Assembly (NCBI GenBank): GCA_009705235.1 | Contig: WLCR01000037.1 | Span: 1-8,907 of the forward strand | Length of the DNA stretch: 8,907 nt | Origin: Actinomycetota bacterium | GTDB taxonomy: Bacteria > Actinomycetota > Actinomycetes > Nanopelagicales > Nanopelagicaceae | Direction: 5' to 3' | In this document: positions 1 through 7,483 of the stretch, one piece after another | Position numbering within the stretch: the stretch's first letter is position 1 | How the letters are laid out: the number at the start of each line of letters is the position of its first letter | Program-made: the position numbers and the translations under genes | The notes under the pieces: model-generated | The model's input: only the letters and a program-made list of their open reading frames with translations | The model's database searches: none | Told to the model about the DNA's origin: nothing

Positions 1-1099
1 CCTGCCTTACAAAGTCGTAGGGGGATTGCGATTTTACGAACGCCGTGAAGTAAAGGACTTACTGGCCTATTTGCGTGTTCTGGCCAATTTAGAAGATGAG
101 ATATCGCTTCGAAGAATCATTAATGTACCCAAGCGAGGCATCGGTGACACATCTTTGGATTATGTAGATGAGTTTGCCCGAAACAACAATATTTCCTTTT
201 GGCAAGGCTTGTTACGAGTGAGTGAGAATGGTTCTGTCCCTTCTCGGGCTGGGCAAGCAATCAATGAATTTACTTCGATGGTCAGTGCCTTAGCTGTCTT
301 GGTGGAGGCGAAAACAAAGCCATCAGTAATAGTTGAAGCAGCCCTTGAACAATCAGGATTGTTAAAGGAGTTAGCAGATAGCACCGATCCTCAAGATGAA
401 GTTCGTGTAGAAAACTTAAAGGAACTAGTTGCAGTTTCTATGGAGTACGAAGAACGCCCATTTGAAGAGCTTGGTGAAGATGAAGAAATTTCTCTTGCCG
501 GATTTTTAGAAAAAGTTTCACTAGTTGCAGATGCAGATGAAATTCCAGAAGGTGAAGATCATGGGGGAGTTGTAACAATGATGACTCTTCACACCGCAAA
601 AGGACTTGAGTTCCCGACTGTTTTTCTGACCGGAATGGAAGATGGAATTTTTCCACACTCACGGACTCTCGGTGAAAAAGATGAGATTGAGGAAGAACGC
701 CGTCTTGCCTATGTTGGGTTAACTCGCGCACGTCAACGTCTTTATATTTCACGTGCTGAATATCGTTCGACATGGGGAGCGCCAAATTACAATCCACCGT
801 CACGCTTTCTTGATGAGATTCCAGAAGAAGTAATTGAATGGCGCAATCAAGGGCGATCATCATCACCGTCACTTGTTACACGCACTCGCACTGCCACAAC
901 GCCGCCTCCACGTGCCACCGGCAAAAAGAGTGTTGCGATGGAGCTAGCAGTCGGTGAGCGTGTGTCACATGACACATTCGGATTAGGCACTGTTGTGGCT
1001 GTTGCTGGGGCTGGCGATAAAGCCGAAGCGACAATTAACTTCGGCCAGTACGGCGAGAAGCGATTACTGCTGCGTTATGCACCTGTTGAGAAACTATAG
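1..1099 (+). CDS. pcrA: ATP-dependent DNA helicase PcrA/UvrD, C-terminal part (5' truncated by window)
   Basis: Superfamily 1A 3'-5' DNA helicase acting in nucleotide excision repair and in clearing replication and transcription conflicts. The reading frame is open from base 2 (LPYKVVGGLRFYERREVKD), which is the UvrD/PcrA motif IV region, so the TTG at 26 is internal and not the start. About 365 residues are visible of a protein that is usually 700-800 aa; the Walker A and DEAD-like motifs lie upstream of the window. Motif V (MTLHTAKGLEF) is at about 581-613 and motif VI (AYVGLTRARQRLYI) at about 707-748. A basic, Ser/Thr/Pro-rich linker (about 845-945) leads to a small C-terminal module (VGERVSHDTFGLGTVV onward, from 950) resembling the Tudor-like RNA-polymerase-binding domain of PcrA. 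It ends with TAG at 1097-1099, 42 bases before sucC. Family assignment is secure; calling it PcrA rather than a UvrD paralogue rests on that C-terminal module and on synteny. Confidence 0.95.
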   Translation, partial: LPYKVVGGLRFYERREVKDLLAYLRVLANLEDEISLRRIINVPKRGIGDTSLDYVDEFARNNNISFWQGLLRVSENGSVPSRAGQAINEFTSMVSALAVLVEAKTKPSVIVEAALEQSGLLKELADSTDPQDEVRVENLKELVAVSMEYEERPFEELGEDEEISLAGFLEKVSLVADADEIPEGEDHGGVVTMMTLHTAKGLEFPTVFLTGMEDGIFPHSRTLGEKDEIEEERRLAYVGLTRARQRLYISRAEYRSTWGAPNYNPPSRFLDEIPEEVIEWRNQGRSSSPSLVTRTRTATTPPPRATGKKSVAMELAVGERVSHDTFGLGTVVAVAGAGDKAEATINFGQYGEKRLLLRYAPVEKL

Positions 1100-1115
1100 G
1101 ATTACCCCGTATATA
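1086..1115 (+). promoter_or_regulatory. Candidate sigma70-type promoter for sucCD
   Basis: TTGAGA (1086-1091) and TATATA (1110-1115) are separated by 18 bases, overlapping the 3' end of pcrA and running into the spacer before sucC. Transcription would begin near 1122, leaving a leader of about 20 bases. A second -10-like hexamer, TAGATT (1126-1131), lies 10 bases before the GTG start and could give a nearly leaderless transcript instead. This is a motif match by eye only. No terminator separates pcrA from sucC, so read-through is also possible. Confidence 0.3.
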
Positions 1116-1141
1116 AGCCGGCCAATAGATTGTGAGCCCCA

Positions 1142-2305
1142 GTGGATCTCTTTGAATACCAAGCCCGAGATATCTTTGAAAAACATGGCGTACCTGTTTT
1201 AGCAGCAGCAATTGCAACGACAGCTGATGAAGCAGAAAAAGCAGCAACAACAATTGGCGGCAAGGTTGTAGTCAAAGCACAGGTCAAAGTTGGTGGACGT
1301 GGAAAAGCAGGCGGAGTAAAGCTTGCAGAAAACCCTCAGGATGCTCGTGAAAAAGCTGGCGCCATCCTTGGAATGGATATCAAAGGTCACACTGTTCGCA
1401 CAGTAATGATTGCCGCAGCAGCTCCGATCGAAGCTGAGTATTACCTTTCAATTTTGTTGGATCGCTCAAACCGAACATTTCTAGTTATGGCATCTGTTTC
1501 AGGTGGAATGGATATCGAAGAGGTTGCGCATACTGCTCCTGAAAAACTTGCAAAGATTCCAGTATCTGCAGTTGATGGAATCTCACTTGCCAAGGCCAAA
1601 GAGATTGTTGCAGCAGCAGCATTTCCTGCAGATGTTGCAGATCAAGTTGTACAGGTACTTCTTAAGTTATGGGATGTTTTTCAAGGCGAAGATGCAACTC
1701 TTGTAGAAGTTAATCCATTGGTTAAAACCAAAGATGGAAAAGTTATTGCCTTAGATGGCAAGGTAACTCTTGATGACAACGCTGATTTCCGTCAGCCAGA
1801 TCACCAATCACTTGTAGATCAAGATGCAGAAAATCCTTTAGAAGCAGCAGCGAAAGAAAAAGGACTTAACTACGTCAAACTTGATGGACAGGTTGGAATC
1901 ATCGGTAACGGTGCAGGACTTGTAATGAGCACGCTTGATGTTGTGGCATACGCAGGAGAAAAACATGGCGGAGTACGTCCTGCTAACTTCTTAGACATCG
2001 GAGGCGGAGCATCTGCCCAAATCATGGCGGACGGTCTTTCAATTATTTTGGGTGATGCCGACGTGAAGAGTGTTTTTGTGAATGTATTTGGTGGAATCAC
2101 AGCATGTGATGCCGTTGCAAATGGAATTGTGCAAGCCCTTGAATTACTTGGCCCAAAGGCAACAAAGCCAATTGTTGTTCGACTCGATGGAAACAATGTT
2201 GTTGAAGGTCGAGCAATCTTGGCTAAGGCTGCCCACCCATTGGTTGAGCAAGCAGACACTATGGATGGAGCAGCAAATCGCGCTGCAGAATTGGCGGCGA
2301 AGTAA
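1142..2305 (+). CDS. sucC: Succinate-CoA ligase (ADP-forming) beta subunit
   Basis: The beta subunit binds nucleotide and, with SucD, interconverts succinyl-CoA and succinate with substrate-level phosphorylation in the cytosolic TCA cycle. The 387 residues match the usual length of about 390. The N-terminus [19 protein letters not shown] is the family's hallmark. The ATP-grasp region shows [14 protein letters not shown] (residues 45-58), the metal-site segment VEVNPL (188-193) and D205. The C-terminal ligase domain carries GNGAGLVM (255-262), GGIT (317-320) and LDGNN (348-352). The start is GTG at 1142; an in-frame TGA at 1133-1135 rules out any earlier start, and the conserved N-terminus begins exactly here. 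No convincing Shine-Dalgarno sequence precedes it. The stop TAA shares its last A with the sucD ATG, suggesting translational coupling. Whether ADP or GDP is used cannot be read from the sequence. Confidence 0.97.
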   Translation: MDLFEYQARDIFEKHGVPVLAAAIATTADEAEKAATTIGGKVVVKAQVKVGGRGKAGGVKLAENPQDAREKAGAILGMDIKGHTVRTVMIAAAAPIEAEYYLSILLDRSNRTFLVMASVSGGMDIEEVAHTAPEKLAKIPVSAVDGISLAKAKEIVAAAAFPADVADQVVQVLLKLWDVFQGEDATLVEVNPLVKTKDGKVIALDGKVTLDDNADFRQPDHQSLVDQDAENPLEAAAKEKGLNYVKLDGQVGIIGNGAGLVMSTLDVVAYAGEKHGGVRPANFLDIGGGASAQIMADGLSIILGDADVKSVFVNVFGGITACDAVANGIVQALELLGPKATKPIVVRLDGNNVVEGRAILAKAAHPLVEQADTMDGAANRAAELAAK

Positions 2306-3186
2306 TGTCTATCTTTATTAACGATGCAAGTAAGGTAATTGTTCAGGGAATGACCGGATCTGAAGGAACCAAGCACACTCGCCGTATGTTGGCTTCTGGC
2401 ACAAAGATTGTTGGTGGAGTAACACCTGGCAAAGGTGGACAGGTTGTCGATATTGACGGCCATCAACTTCCTGTGTTCAACACAGTTGCTGAAGCAATGT
2501 CTGCAACTGGTGCAAATGTTTCAGTTGTTTTTGTGCCACCTAAGTTTGCAAAAGCTGCTGTGATCGATGCTATTGATGCAACGATGCCATTGGTTGTTGT
2601 CATTACTGAAGGTATTCCGGTACATGACTCAGCAAGTTTCTATGCGTATTCGCAGACAAAGGGCACAACACAAATTATTGGCCCTAACTGTCCAGGATTA
2701 ATCAGCCCAGGAAAATCAAATGTTGGAATCATCCCAGCAGATATCACCGGGGCTGGTCCAATTGGTTTGGTCTCAAAGTCCGGAACTCTTACATATCAAA
2801 TGATGTACGAACTACGTGACATTGGATTTAGCACAGCCGTAGGAATTGGTGGAGATCCAGTAATTGGAACAACCCACATAGATTGCTTACGCGCATTTCA
2901 GGATGATCCAGATACAACAGCGATCGTAATGATCGGTGAAATTGGCGGAGATGCTGAAGAACGTGCGGCAGCCTTTATTGCTGAGTATGTTACAAAGCCA
3001 GTTGTTGGTTATGTTGCAGGGTTCACTGCTCCTGAAGGCAAGACAATGGGTCACGCAGGTGCCATCGTTTCTGGTTCATCAGGAACTGCGCAAGGAAAGA
3101 AAGATGCCTTGGAAGCAGCTGGCGTAAAAGTTGGTCAAACACCTAGTGAAACCGCGCGTTTGTTGCGCGCAATTCTGGGTCGATAA
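2305..3186 (+). CDS. sucD: Succinate-CoA ligase alpha subunit
   Basis: The alpha subunit binds CoA and carries the phosphohistidine intermediate; it partners with SucC. It has 293 residues, close to the usual 290-300. The N-terminal Rossmann CoA-binding domain shows [13 protein letters not shown] (13-25) and GGVTPGKGG (37-45). GPNCPG (126-131) and SKSGTLTY (157-164) follow. GEIGGDAEE (211-219) contains the glutamate that contacts the phosphohistidine in the E. coli enzyme. The active-site histidine is H250 in [13 protein letters not shown] (245-257). The ATG at 2305 overlaps the sucC stop by one base (TAATG), and no strong Shine-Dalgarno sequence is visible, so coupling to sucC translation is likely. 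The membrane-protein gene begins two bases after its stop. Complete and intact. Confidence 0.97.
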   Translation: MSIFINDASKVIVQGMTGSEGTKHTRRMLASGTKIVGGVTPGKGGQVVDIDGHQLPVFNTVAEAMSATGANVSVVFVPPKFAKAAVIDAIDATMPLVVVITEGIPVHDSASFYAYSQTKGTTQIIGPNCPGLISPGKSNVGIIPADITGAGPIGLVSKSGTLTYQMMYELRDIGFSTAVGIGGDPVIGTTHIDCLRAFQDDPDTTAIVMIGEIGGDAEERAAAFIAEYVTKPVVGYVAGFTAPEGKTMGHAGAIVSGSSGTAQGKKDALEAAGVKVGQTPSETARLLRAILGR

Positions 3187-3188
3187 CA

Positions 3189-4268
3189 ATGATGACGCGG
3201 GTACTTGGAGCTGCATTGCCCCAGGTCCTGCGCAGCGTTGCATGGCTTTTACTTCCTATTTCATTTATCGCACTTCTGGCATGGGCTACAGCGGGTAGTG
3301 CAACAGGAAATACCGGAGATCCGTTGCGTGCAGCGCTATGGATTTGGATCGCTGCTCATCAGATTCCTTTTTCATTAGCTTTACCACCATCTGGATTAGA
3401 TGGATATCTTTCCTACCTTCCACTTGGAGCACTTATTTTTCCAGTGCTTGCAATCCGCAATGGCATAGCACGCACTATCGAACGTTTGGATAATGATTCA
3501 TCGCTCGTAGGGTCTGCTCGAGCAGTCTTTGCTATCGGGTACACCTTTTTTGCACTACTTGCTTCACTTTTTTCAAAGACTGATTCAATAAAACCTGTTT
3601 GGTATTTCGCGTTTTTGTATGTTTTGCCCTTCACGCTACTAGTCGGTTCTACAGTTGGTCGCAAAGTTGCCTTGGGCCAAGGTTTTTTATTTGGCTCACG
3701 CATTATTGCTCTATTGCTAGGTTTTTCTTCAATAATCTTCGGCTTGTCTTTGCTCTTCAATATTTCTATGGTCAAGGATCTAACTACAGTGCTACAGCCA
3801 GGAATATTTGGTGGTCTGCTTTTATTGCTGCTAAATATCTTGTATATACCGAATGCAATTGTCGCCACCCTTGCTTATTTTTCAGGGGTTGGGTTTGCCG
3901 TTGGCTCAGGAACTTTAGTTTCACCATTTTCTCATCGATTGAACAAAATTCCTGCGATGCCATTGTTGGGCGCATTGCCTGAAGGAAAATCAACAATGGC
4001 ACTGATCGGAATCGCATTCATAATATTTGCTGGTGCACTTCTTGCTAGTTGGACAGTTGCTCTTAACATTAAAGTTTTACATCAAAGTCTGGTTGTCGCA
4101 ATCGCCATTGCAGCATTTGTAGGCTACTCAGCAAGTGGGGCTTTGATTACTGATGCGATGTCTGCAGTTGGTGTTTCAACCTGGAAGTTCACACTGGCGA
4201 TGGCTGCGGAGTTAATAGCTGGTGCTGCTTTAGCCCTATACCTGCCTCGATTGTTGAAGCGGACATGA
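3189..4268 (+). CDS. DUF6350 family polytopic membrane protein (PerM-like)
   Basis: A 359-residue integral membrane protein with roughly nine or ten hydrophobic segments by eye: about residues 13-35, 49-66, 74-90, 109-129, 137-157, 170-192, 205-240 (probably two), 269-290, 300-320 and 334-355. No catalytic motif, cleavable signal peptide or soluble domain is evident. The C-terminus ends in basic residues (PRLLKRT). I assign it to DUF6350 from its position between sucD and purN together with its size and topology. M. tuberculosis PerM (Rv0955) occupies the equivalent position; as I recall, it has been linked to persistence and cell division. Homology of this divergent protein is therefore an inference, and no symbol is given. 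There are two adjacent ATG codons (3189 and 3192), either of which may be used. It starts two bases after sucD and overlaps purN through ATGA, so it is probably co-translated with both. Transport or cell-envelope roles are possible. Confidence 0.8.
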   Translation: MMTRVLGAALPQVLRSVAWLLLPISFIALLAWATAGSATGNTGDPLRAALWIWIAAHQIPFSLALPPSGLDGYLSYLPLGALIFPVLAIRNGIARTIERLDNDSSLVGSARAVFAIGYTFFALLASLFSKTDSIKPVWYFAFLYVLPFTLLVGSTVGRKVALGQGFLFGSRIIALLLGFSSIIFGLSLLFNISMVKDLTTVLQPGIFGGLLLLLLNILYIPNAIVATLAYFSGVGFAVGSGTLVSPFSHRLNKIPAMPLLGALPEGKSTMALIGIAFIIFAGALLASWTVALNIKVLHQSLVVAIAIAAFVGYSASGALITDAMSAVGVSTWKFTLAMAAELIAGAALALYLPRLLKRT

Positions 4269-4831
4269 GAAAACGTGTTGTAATCCTTGCTTCTGGAGCA
4301 GGTTCACTGACACAAGCAATCCTTGATGCCACCGAACTTGATATTCAAATAGTTGCAGTTGTATCAGACACAGAAGGTGCACCAGTTTTGGAACGAGCGA
4401 AGCAAGCAAATGTGAATACTTCGGTCATACAACTAAAGGGTGATCGTGCAGCATGGGATCGTCAATTGTTTGATCAAGTTGACCAGTACCAGCCAGATTT
4501 AGTCATTAGTGCTGGATTCATGAAGATTCTTTCACCTGAATTTGTAAATTATTTTCCAACAATAAATAGCCATCCAGCTTTACTCCCAGATTTCCCCGGC
4601 GCGCACGCGGTCCGCGATGCATTAGCAGCTGGTGTCAAGATCACCGGAACAACTGTTCACTGGGTTGATGCAGGCGTAGATACCGGGCCGATCATTACCC
4701 AAATGGAAGTTCCGGTGTTGCCCGGAGATGATGAAGCAACTCTTCATGAGAGAATTAAGAAAGTAGAACGCGGTCTCATTGTTGCGACCATCGCTTTAAT
4801 TACGCCAACACTGGAGACTAACTCACGATGA
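4265..4831 (+). CDS. purN: Phosphoribosylglycinamide formyltransferase (GART, 10-formyl-THF dependent)
   Basis: Transfers the formyl group of 10-formyl-tetrahydrofolate to GAR, the third step of de novo purine synthesis, in the cytosol. It has 188 residues, somewhat shorter than E. coli PurN (212), with the shortfall at the C-terminus. The N-terminal phosphate-binding loop reads [13 protein letters not shown] (8-20), resembling the mycobacterial GTGSLL form more than the E. coli GSNL form. Catalytic residues are in place: N101 and H103 in [13 protein letters not shown] (100-112) and D139 in [10 protein letters not shown] (134-143). The [10 protein letters not shown] stretch (155-164) is typical of the family. 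The ATG at 4265 overlaps the previous gene's TGA by 4 bases, and its own TGA overlaps the purH ATG by 4 bases, so translation is likely coupled along the chain. FolD, two genes downstream, produces its cofactor. Confidence 0.95.
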   Translation: MRKRVVILASGAGSLTQAILDATELDIQIVAVVSDTEGAPVLERAKQANVNTSVIQLKGDRAAWDRQLFDQVDQYQPDLVISAGFMKILSPEFVNYFPTINSHPALLPDFPGAHAVRDALAAGVKITGTTVHWVDAGVDTGPIITQMEVPVLPGDDEATLHERIKKVERGLIVATIALITPTLETNSR

Positions 4832-6366
4832 GAAAACCAATTCGCCGTGCACTTGTAAGCGTCTATGACAAAGCTCGCCTGACTGAGATTGGTACGGCCT
4901 TATCTTTGGCTGGTGTAGAAATTGTCTCAACTGGTTCAACGGCAAAGAATCTAGCTGAAGCCGGCATTGCAGTCACTGAAGTCGGTACTTACACGGGCTT
5001 TCCGGAAATTATGGGCGGACGAGTAAAGACGCTACACCCTCGCATCCATAGCGGAATTTTGGCTGATCAGAATAATCCAGAGCATGTAGCGGCAATCGCC
5101 GAATTAGATATTGCACCTTTTGATCTAGTAGTTATAAACCTGTATCCATTTGCAGCCACTATTGCTTCTGGTGCTAGTTTTGAAGAAAGTATTGAGCAAA
5201 TAGATATTGGCGGTCCATCGATACTTCGTGGAGCTGCCAAAAACCATGGCTCTGTCGCTGTTATTTGCCAGACTTCACAATACGACCAGTTGCTACATGC
5301 AGTTAAAACTGGAGGATTTACTGAGACAGAGCGACGCACATTGGCATTAGAAGTTTTCCGCACCACCGCTGAATACGACTTAGCAATCGCAACTTGGTTG
5401 GGTCAATCGGGCACTAATGATTTGCCTGATTGGTTTGGCCGAATCTGGCAGCGCGAGAATTCTTTGCGATATGGGGAGAACCCACATCAAGCTGCTGCGA
5501 TTTATTCAGGTGGCCCTGCAGGCATTGTTGGGGCGCAACAATTACATGGCAAGGAAATGTCTTTTAATAATTACACAGATGCAGAAGCAGCATGGCGCGC
5601 AGTACTAGATCATCGCGATCCTGCTGTTGCAATCATGAAGCATGCAAACCCGTGTGGTGTTGCTGTGTGTGAATTGGGTGTGGCTGTTGCGTATCAGCAC
5701 GCACATGAATGTGATCCAGTGTCTGCTTTTGGTGGTGTTGTTGCTGCTAACCGCACAGTAGACCTTGCCATGGCTGAACCACTATCAAAGATATTTACTG
5801 AAGTTATAATCGCACCGGATTATGATGCTGATGCGCTTGAACTCTTAATGAAGAAGCCATCAATAAGAATCTTGAAATGCGAAGTAACTGAGATTAATTC
5901 TCTTGAATTGCGCCCGGTGTCTGGGGGAGTACTGCTGCAAGCAACAGACTTAATCGATGCCGATGGTGACTCACCAGCTAATTGGAAGCAAGTAAGTGGA
6001 GAAGCAGTTGATGCGCAAACAATGAAGGATTTGGAATTCGCGTGGCGCAGCGTTCGTTCAGTAAAAAGCAATGCAATTTTGTTGGCTAAATCAACTGCCT
6101 CGGTTGGAATAGGAATGGGTCAGGTAAATCGTGTTGATTCTGCGCGTCTTGCCGTTTCTCGAGCGGGTGACCGTGTCATTGGATCTGTTGCAGCAAGTGA
6201 TGCATTTTTCCCTTTTGCCGATGGTCTTCAAATTCTGATTGATGCCGGCGTTACAGCGGTAGTACAACCTGGCGGAAGTGTCCGTGATGAAGAGGTTATT
6301 GCAGCAGCACAGGCTGCTGGTATTGCAATGTTCTTCACCGGAACCCGACATTTCTCTCACGCATAG
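4828..6366 (+). CDS. purH: Bifunctional AICAR formyltransferase / IMP cyclohydrolase
   Basis: Catalyses the last two steps of IMP synthesis: formylation of AICAR by 10-formyl-tetrahydrofolate, then ring closure. Its 512 residues match the usual 510-530. The N-terminal MGS-like IMP cyclohydrolase domain (about 1-195) shows SVYDK (11-15), STGSTAKNL (34-42) and [16 protein letters not shown] (63-78). The C-terminal transformylase domain (about 200-512) shows RYGENPHQ (214-221), the catalytic Lys-His pair K271-H272 in IMKHANPCG (269-277), DPVSAFGG (296-303) and the terminal GTRHFSHA. The ATG at 4828 overlaps the purN stop as ATGA. A GGAG at 4813-4816 lies 11 bases upstream, rather far for a strong ribosome binding site, so coupling to purN probably dominates. 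Complete, with no frame disruption. Confidence 0.97.
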   Translation: MRKPIRRALVSVYDKARLTEIGTALSLAGVEIVSTGSTAKNLAEAGIAVTEVGTYTGFPEIMGGRVKTLHPRIHSGILADQNNPEHVAAIAELDIAPFDLVVINLYPFAATIASGASFEESIEQIDIGGPSILRGAAKNHGSVAVICQTSQYDQLLHAVKTGGFTETERRTLALEVFRTTAEYDLAIATWLGQSGTNDLPDWFGRIWQRENSLRYGENPHQAAAIYSGGPAGIVGAQQLHGKEMSFNNYTDAEAAWRAVLDHRDPAVAIMKHANPCGVAVCELGVAVAYQHAHECDPVSAFGGVVAANRTVDLAMAEPLSKIFTEVIIAPDYDADALELLMKKPSIRILKCEVTEINSLELRPVSGGVLLQATDLIDADGDSPANWKQVSGEAVDAQTMKDLEFAWRSVRSVKSNAILLAKSTASVGIGMGQVNRVDSARLAVSRAGDRVIGSVAASDAFFPFADGLQILIDAGVTAVVQPGGSVRDEEVIAAAQAAGIAMFFTGTRHFSHA

Positions 6367-6375
6367 TCGACTAGA

Positions 6376-6381
6376 TAGGCT
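6376..6381 (+). promoter_or_regulatory. Candidate -10 element for a leaderless folD transcript
   Basis: TAGGCT (6376-6381) fits the actinobacterial TANNNT -10 pattern and ends exactly six bases before the folD ATG at 6388. Transcription would therefore begin at or next to the A of the start codon. An overlapping alternative, TAGATA (6372-6377), lies 10 bases upstream. No Shine-Dalgarno sequence is present in the 21-base spacer, which agrees with leaderless translation. No good -35 element is seen. Motif match by eye only. Confidence 0.35.
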
Positions 6382-6387
6382 TGGCTC

Positions 6388-7227
6388 ATGAGCGCACAGA
6401 TTCTCGATGGTAAAGCACTTGCCTCAGCCATTAAAACTGAGTTGGCAACTCGTGTAGTTGCGCTGAAAGCAAAGGGAATAACTCCAGGGCTTGGAACAGT
6501 TTTAGTTGGCGATGACCCAGGTTCACATTCATATGTAGGTGGAAAGCATCGTGATTGCAAAGAAGTTGGGATTAATTCAATCCGGGTTGATCTCCCAGAG
6601 AGTGCAACTGAAAAAGATGTCTTGGCGGCAATTGCAGATCTGAATTCTTCAAAGGAATGCACCGGGTACATCGTGCAACTCCCACTACCGTCCGGAGTTA
6701 ACACTCAAAGAGTTTTAGAAGCTATTGATCCAAGTAAGGATGCTGATGGTTTGCACCCTCTAAATCTTGGTCGTCTAGTGGCAGGGTATGAAGCACCATT
6801 GCCTTGTACACCGCGCGCGATTGTGGCATTGCTTGATCATTACAAGATTTCAACCAAAGGCGCCGAAGTAACTGTAATCGGCCGTGGGTTAACCGTTGGG
6901 CGCCCACTTGGCTTGTTGCTGACCCGAAAGCAAGAAAATGCAACGGTTACTTTGACTCACACTGGTACCAAAAATTTAACTGAGCATACAAAAAATGCTG
7001 ACATTATCGTTGCCGCAATTGGCCAGTCACATTTCTTAAAAGCAGAAATGATTAAAGAGGGTGCAGTAGTAATTGATGTTGGAATCTCACGCACTGCTGC
7101 AGGTTTAGAGGGAGATGTTTGTCCTGGAGTATTTGAAAAGGCTTCGTTTGTTTCACCGATGCCTGGTGGGGTTGGTCCAATGACTCGTGCCATGCTGCTG
7201 ACAAATGTGGTTGATGCGTGCAGCTAA
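6388..7227 (+). CDS. folD: Bifunctional methylenetetrahydrofolate dehydrogenase / methenyltetrahydrofolate cyclohydrolase
   Basis: Interconverts 5,10-methylene-, 5,10-methenyl- and 10-formyl-tetrahydrofolate using NADP, supplying the formyl donor for PurN and PurH immediately upstream. It has 279 residues, close to the usual 280-300. The catalytic region carries [17 protein letters not shown] (41-57) with Y49 and K53, the residues expected at the cyclohydrolase/dehydrogenase site. Further family motifs are QLPLPSG (97-103), [11 protein letters not shown] (118-128) and PCTP (139-142). The dinucleotide-binding loop is [16 protein letters not shown] (163-178), the GRG form common in actinobacteria. 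[15 protein letters not shown] (256-270) closes the domain. An in-frame TAG at 6376-6378 excludes an earlier start. The ATG has no Shine-Dalgarno sequence but a -10-like hexamer just upstream, so it may be leaderless. Its 3' end overlaps the next gene by 10 bases. Confidence 0.96.
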   Translation: MSAQILDGKALASAIKTELATRVVALKAKGITPGLGTVLVGDDPGSHSYVGGKHRDCKEVGINSIRVDLPESATEKDVLAAIADLNSSKECTGYIVQLPLPSGVNTQRVLEAIDPSKDADGLHPLNLGRLVAGYEAPLPCTPRAIVALLDHYKISTKGAEVTVIGRGLTVGRPLGLLLTRKQENATVTLTHTGTKNLTEHTKNADIIVAAIGQSHFLKAEMIKEGAVVIDVGISRTAAGLEGDVCPGVFEKASFVSPMPGGVGPMTRAMLLTNVVDACS

Positions 7228-7445
7228 ATAATCGCATTCTTTCAATAGTCAGCTACGCCGCCGTCTTGATCGGGGTGGTTCTTGGGGCTTCAGGCATAGT
7301 GCGAGGTGGATCACTATTTATCGCTGCCGGAACTATGGGGATCGCACTTAAATCTCGTAATTTTCGCCGCATCGAGTTTTATTTACCTGTTGTTATCGCA
7401 GTGGCCCTCTTTACGCTGGCAATTGCACTTCCTCGTGGACGATAG
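7218..7445 (+). CDS. Small DUF3017-type membrane protein
   Basis: A 75-residue hydrophobic protein with three probable membrane segments: about residues 7-28, 31-45 and 54-72. A short basic loop (KSRNFRR, 45-51) lies before the third segment and the C-terminus (PRGR) is basic, so by the positive-inside rule these parts probably face the cytoplasm. No catalytic or metal-binding motif is visible. The DUF3017 assignment rests on size, topology and the position between folD and mdh, where this family is found in actinobacteria; function is unknown. The start is taken as GTG at 7218, ten bases inside the end of folD. An in-frame TGA at 7212-7214 blocks any earlier start, and there is no Shine-Dalgarno sequence, so translation is probably coupled to folD termination. 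An internal, slightly later start cannot be excluded. Confidence 0.75.
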   Translation: MQLNNRILSIVSYAAVLIGVVLGASGIVRGGSLFIAAGTMGIALKSRNFRRIEFYLPVVIAVALFTLAIALPRGR

Positions 7446-7474
7446 AGTTCACCTATTCGCAATTACGCATGAAT

Positions 7475-7478
7475 GGAG
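7475..7478 (+). promoter_or_regulatory. Ribosome binding site deciding the mdh start
   Basis: GGAG at 7475-7478 sits five bases before the ATG at 7484. The other in-frame ATG, at 7469, lies upstream of this motif and has no Shine-Dalgarno sequence of its own. This favours 7484 as the mdh start. Confidence 0.65.
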
Positions 7479-7483
7479 TCGCT

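Noticed and set aside
26..28. TTG as a possible start codon for the first gene
   Set aside because: The frame is open upstream to base 2 and encodes the conserved LPYKVVGG segment of the helicase, so the gene begins before the window.
438..872. 144-codon - strand open frame opposite pcrA
   Set aside because: It is antisense to the conserved helicase motifs V and VI. Its Leu/His/Gln-rich product is typical of a shadow frame.
1115..1126. Small palindrome GCCGGC in the pcrA-sucC spacer as a terminator
   Set aside because: There is no stem of useful length and no T tract; it is only a six-base palindrome.
1201..1260. GCAGCA/ACAACA runs in sucC as a repeat element
   Set aside because: They encode an Ala/Thr-rich helix in the ATP-grasp domain with normal codon choice; this is not a repeat element.
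1870..2466. 198-codon open frame on the - strand across the sucC/sucD junction
   Set aside because: It lies entirely antisense to two secure genes and has a low-complexity Ser/Thr/Pro/Ala-rich translation with no recognisable domain. It is a by-product of codon bias.
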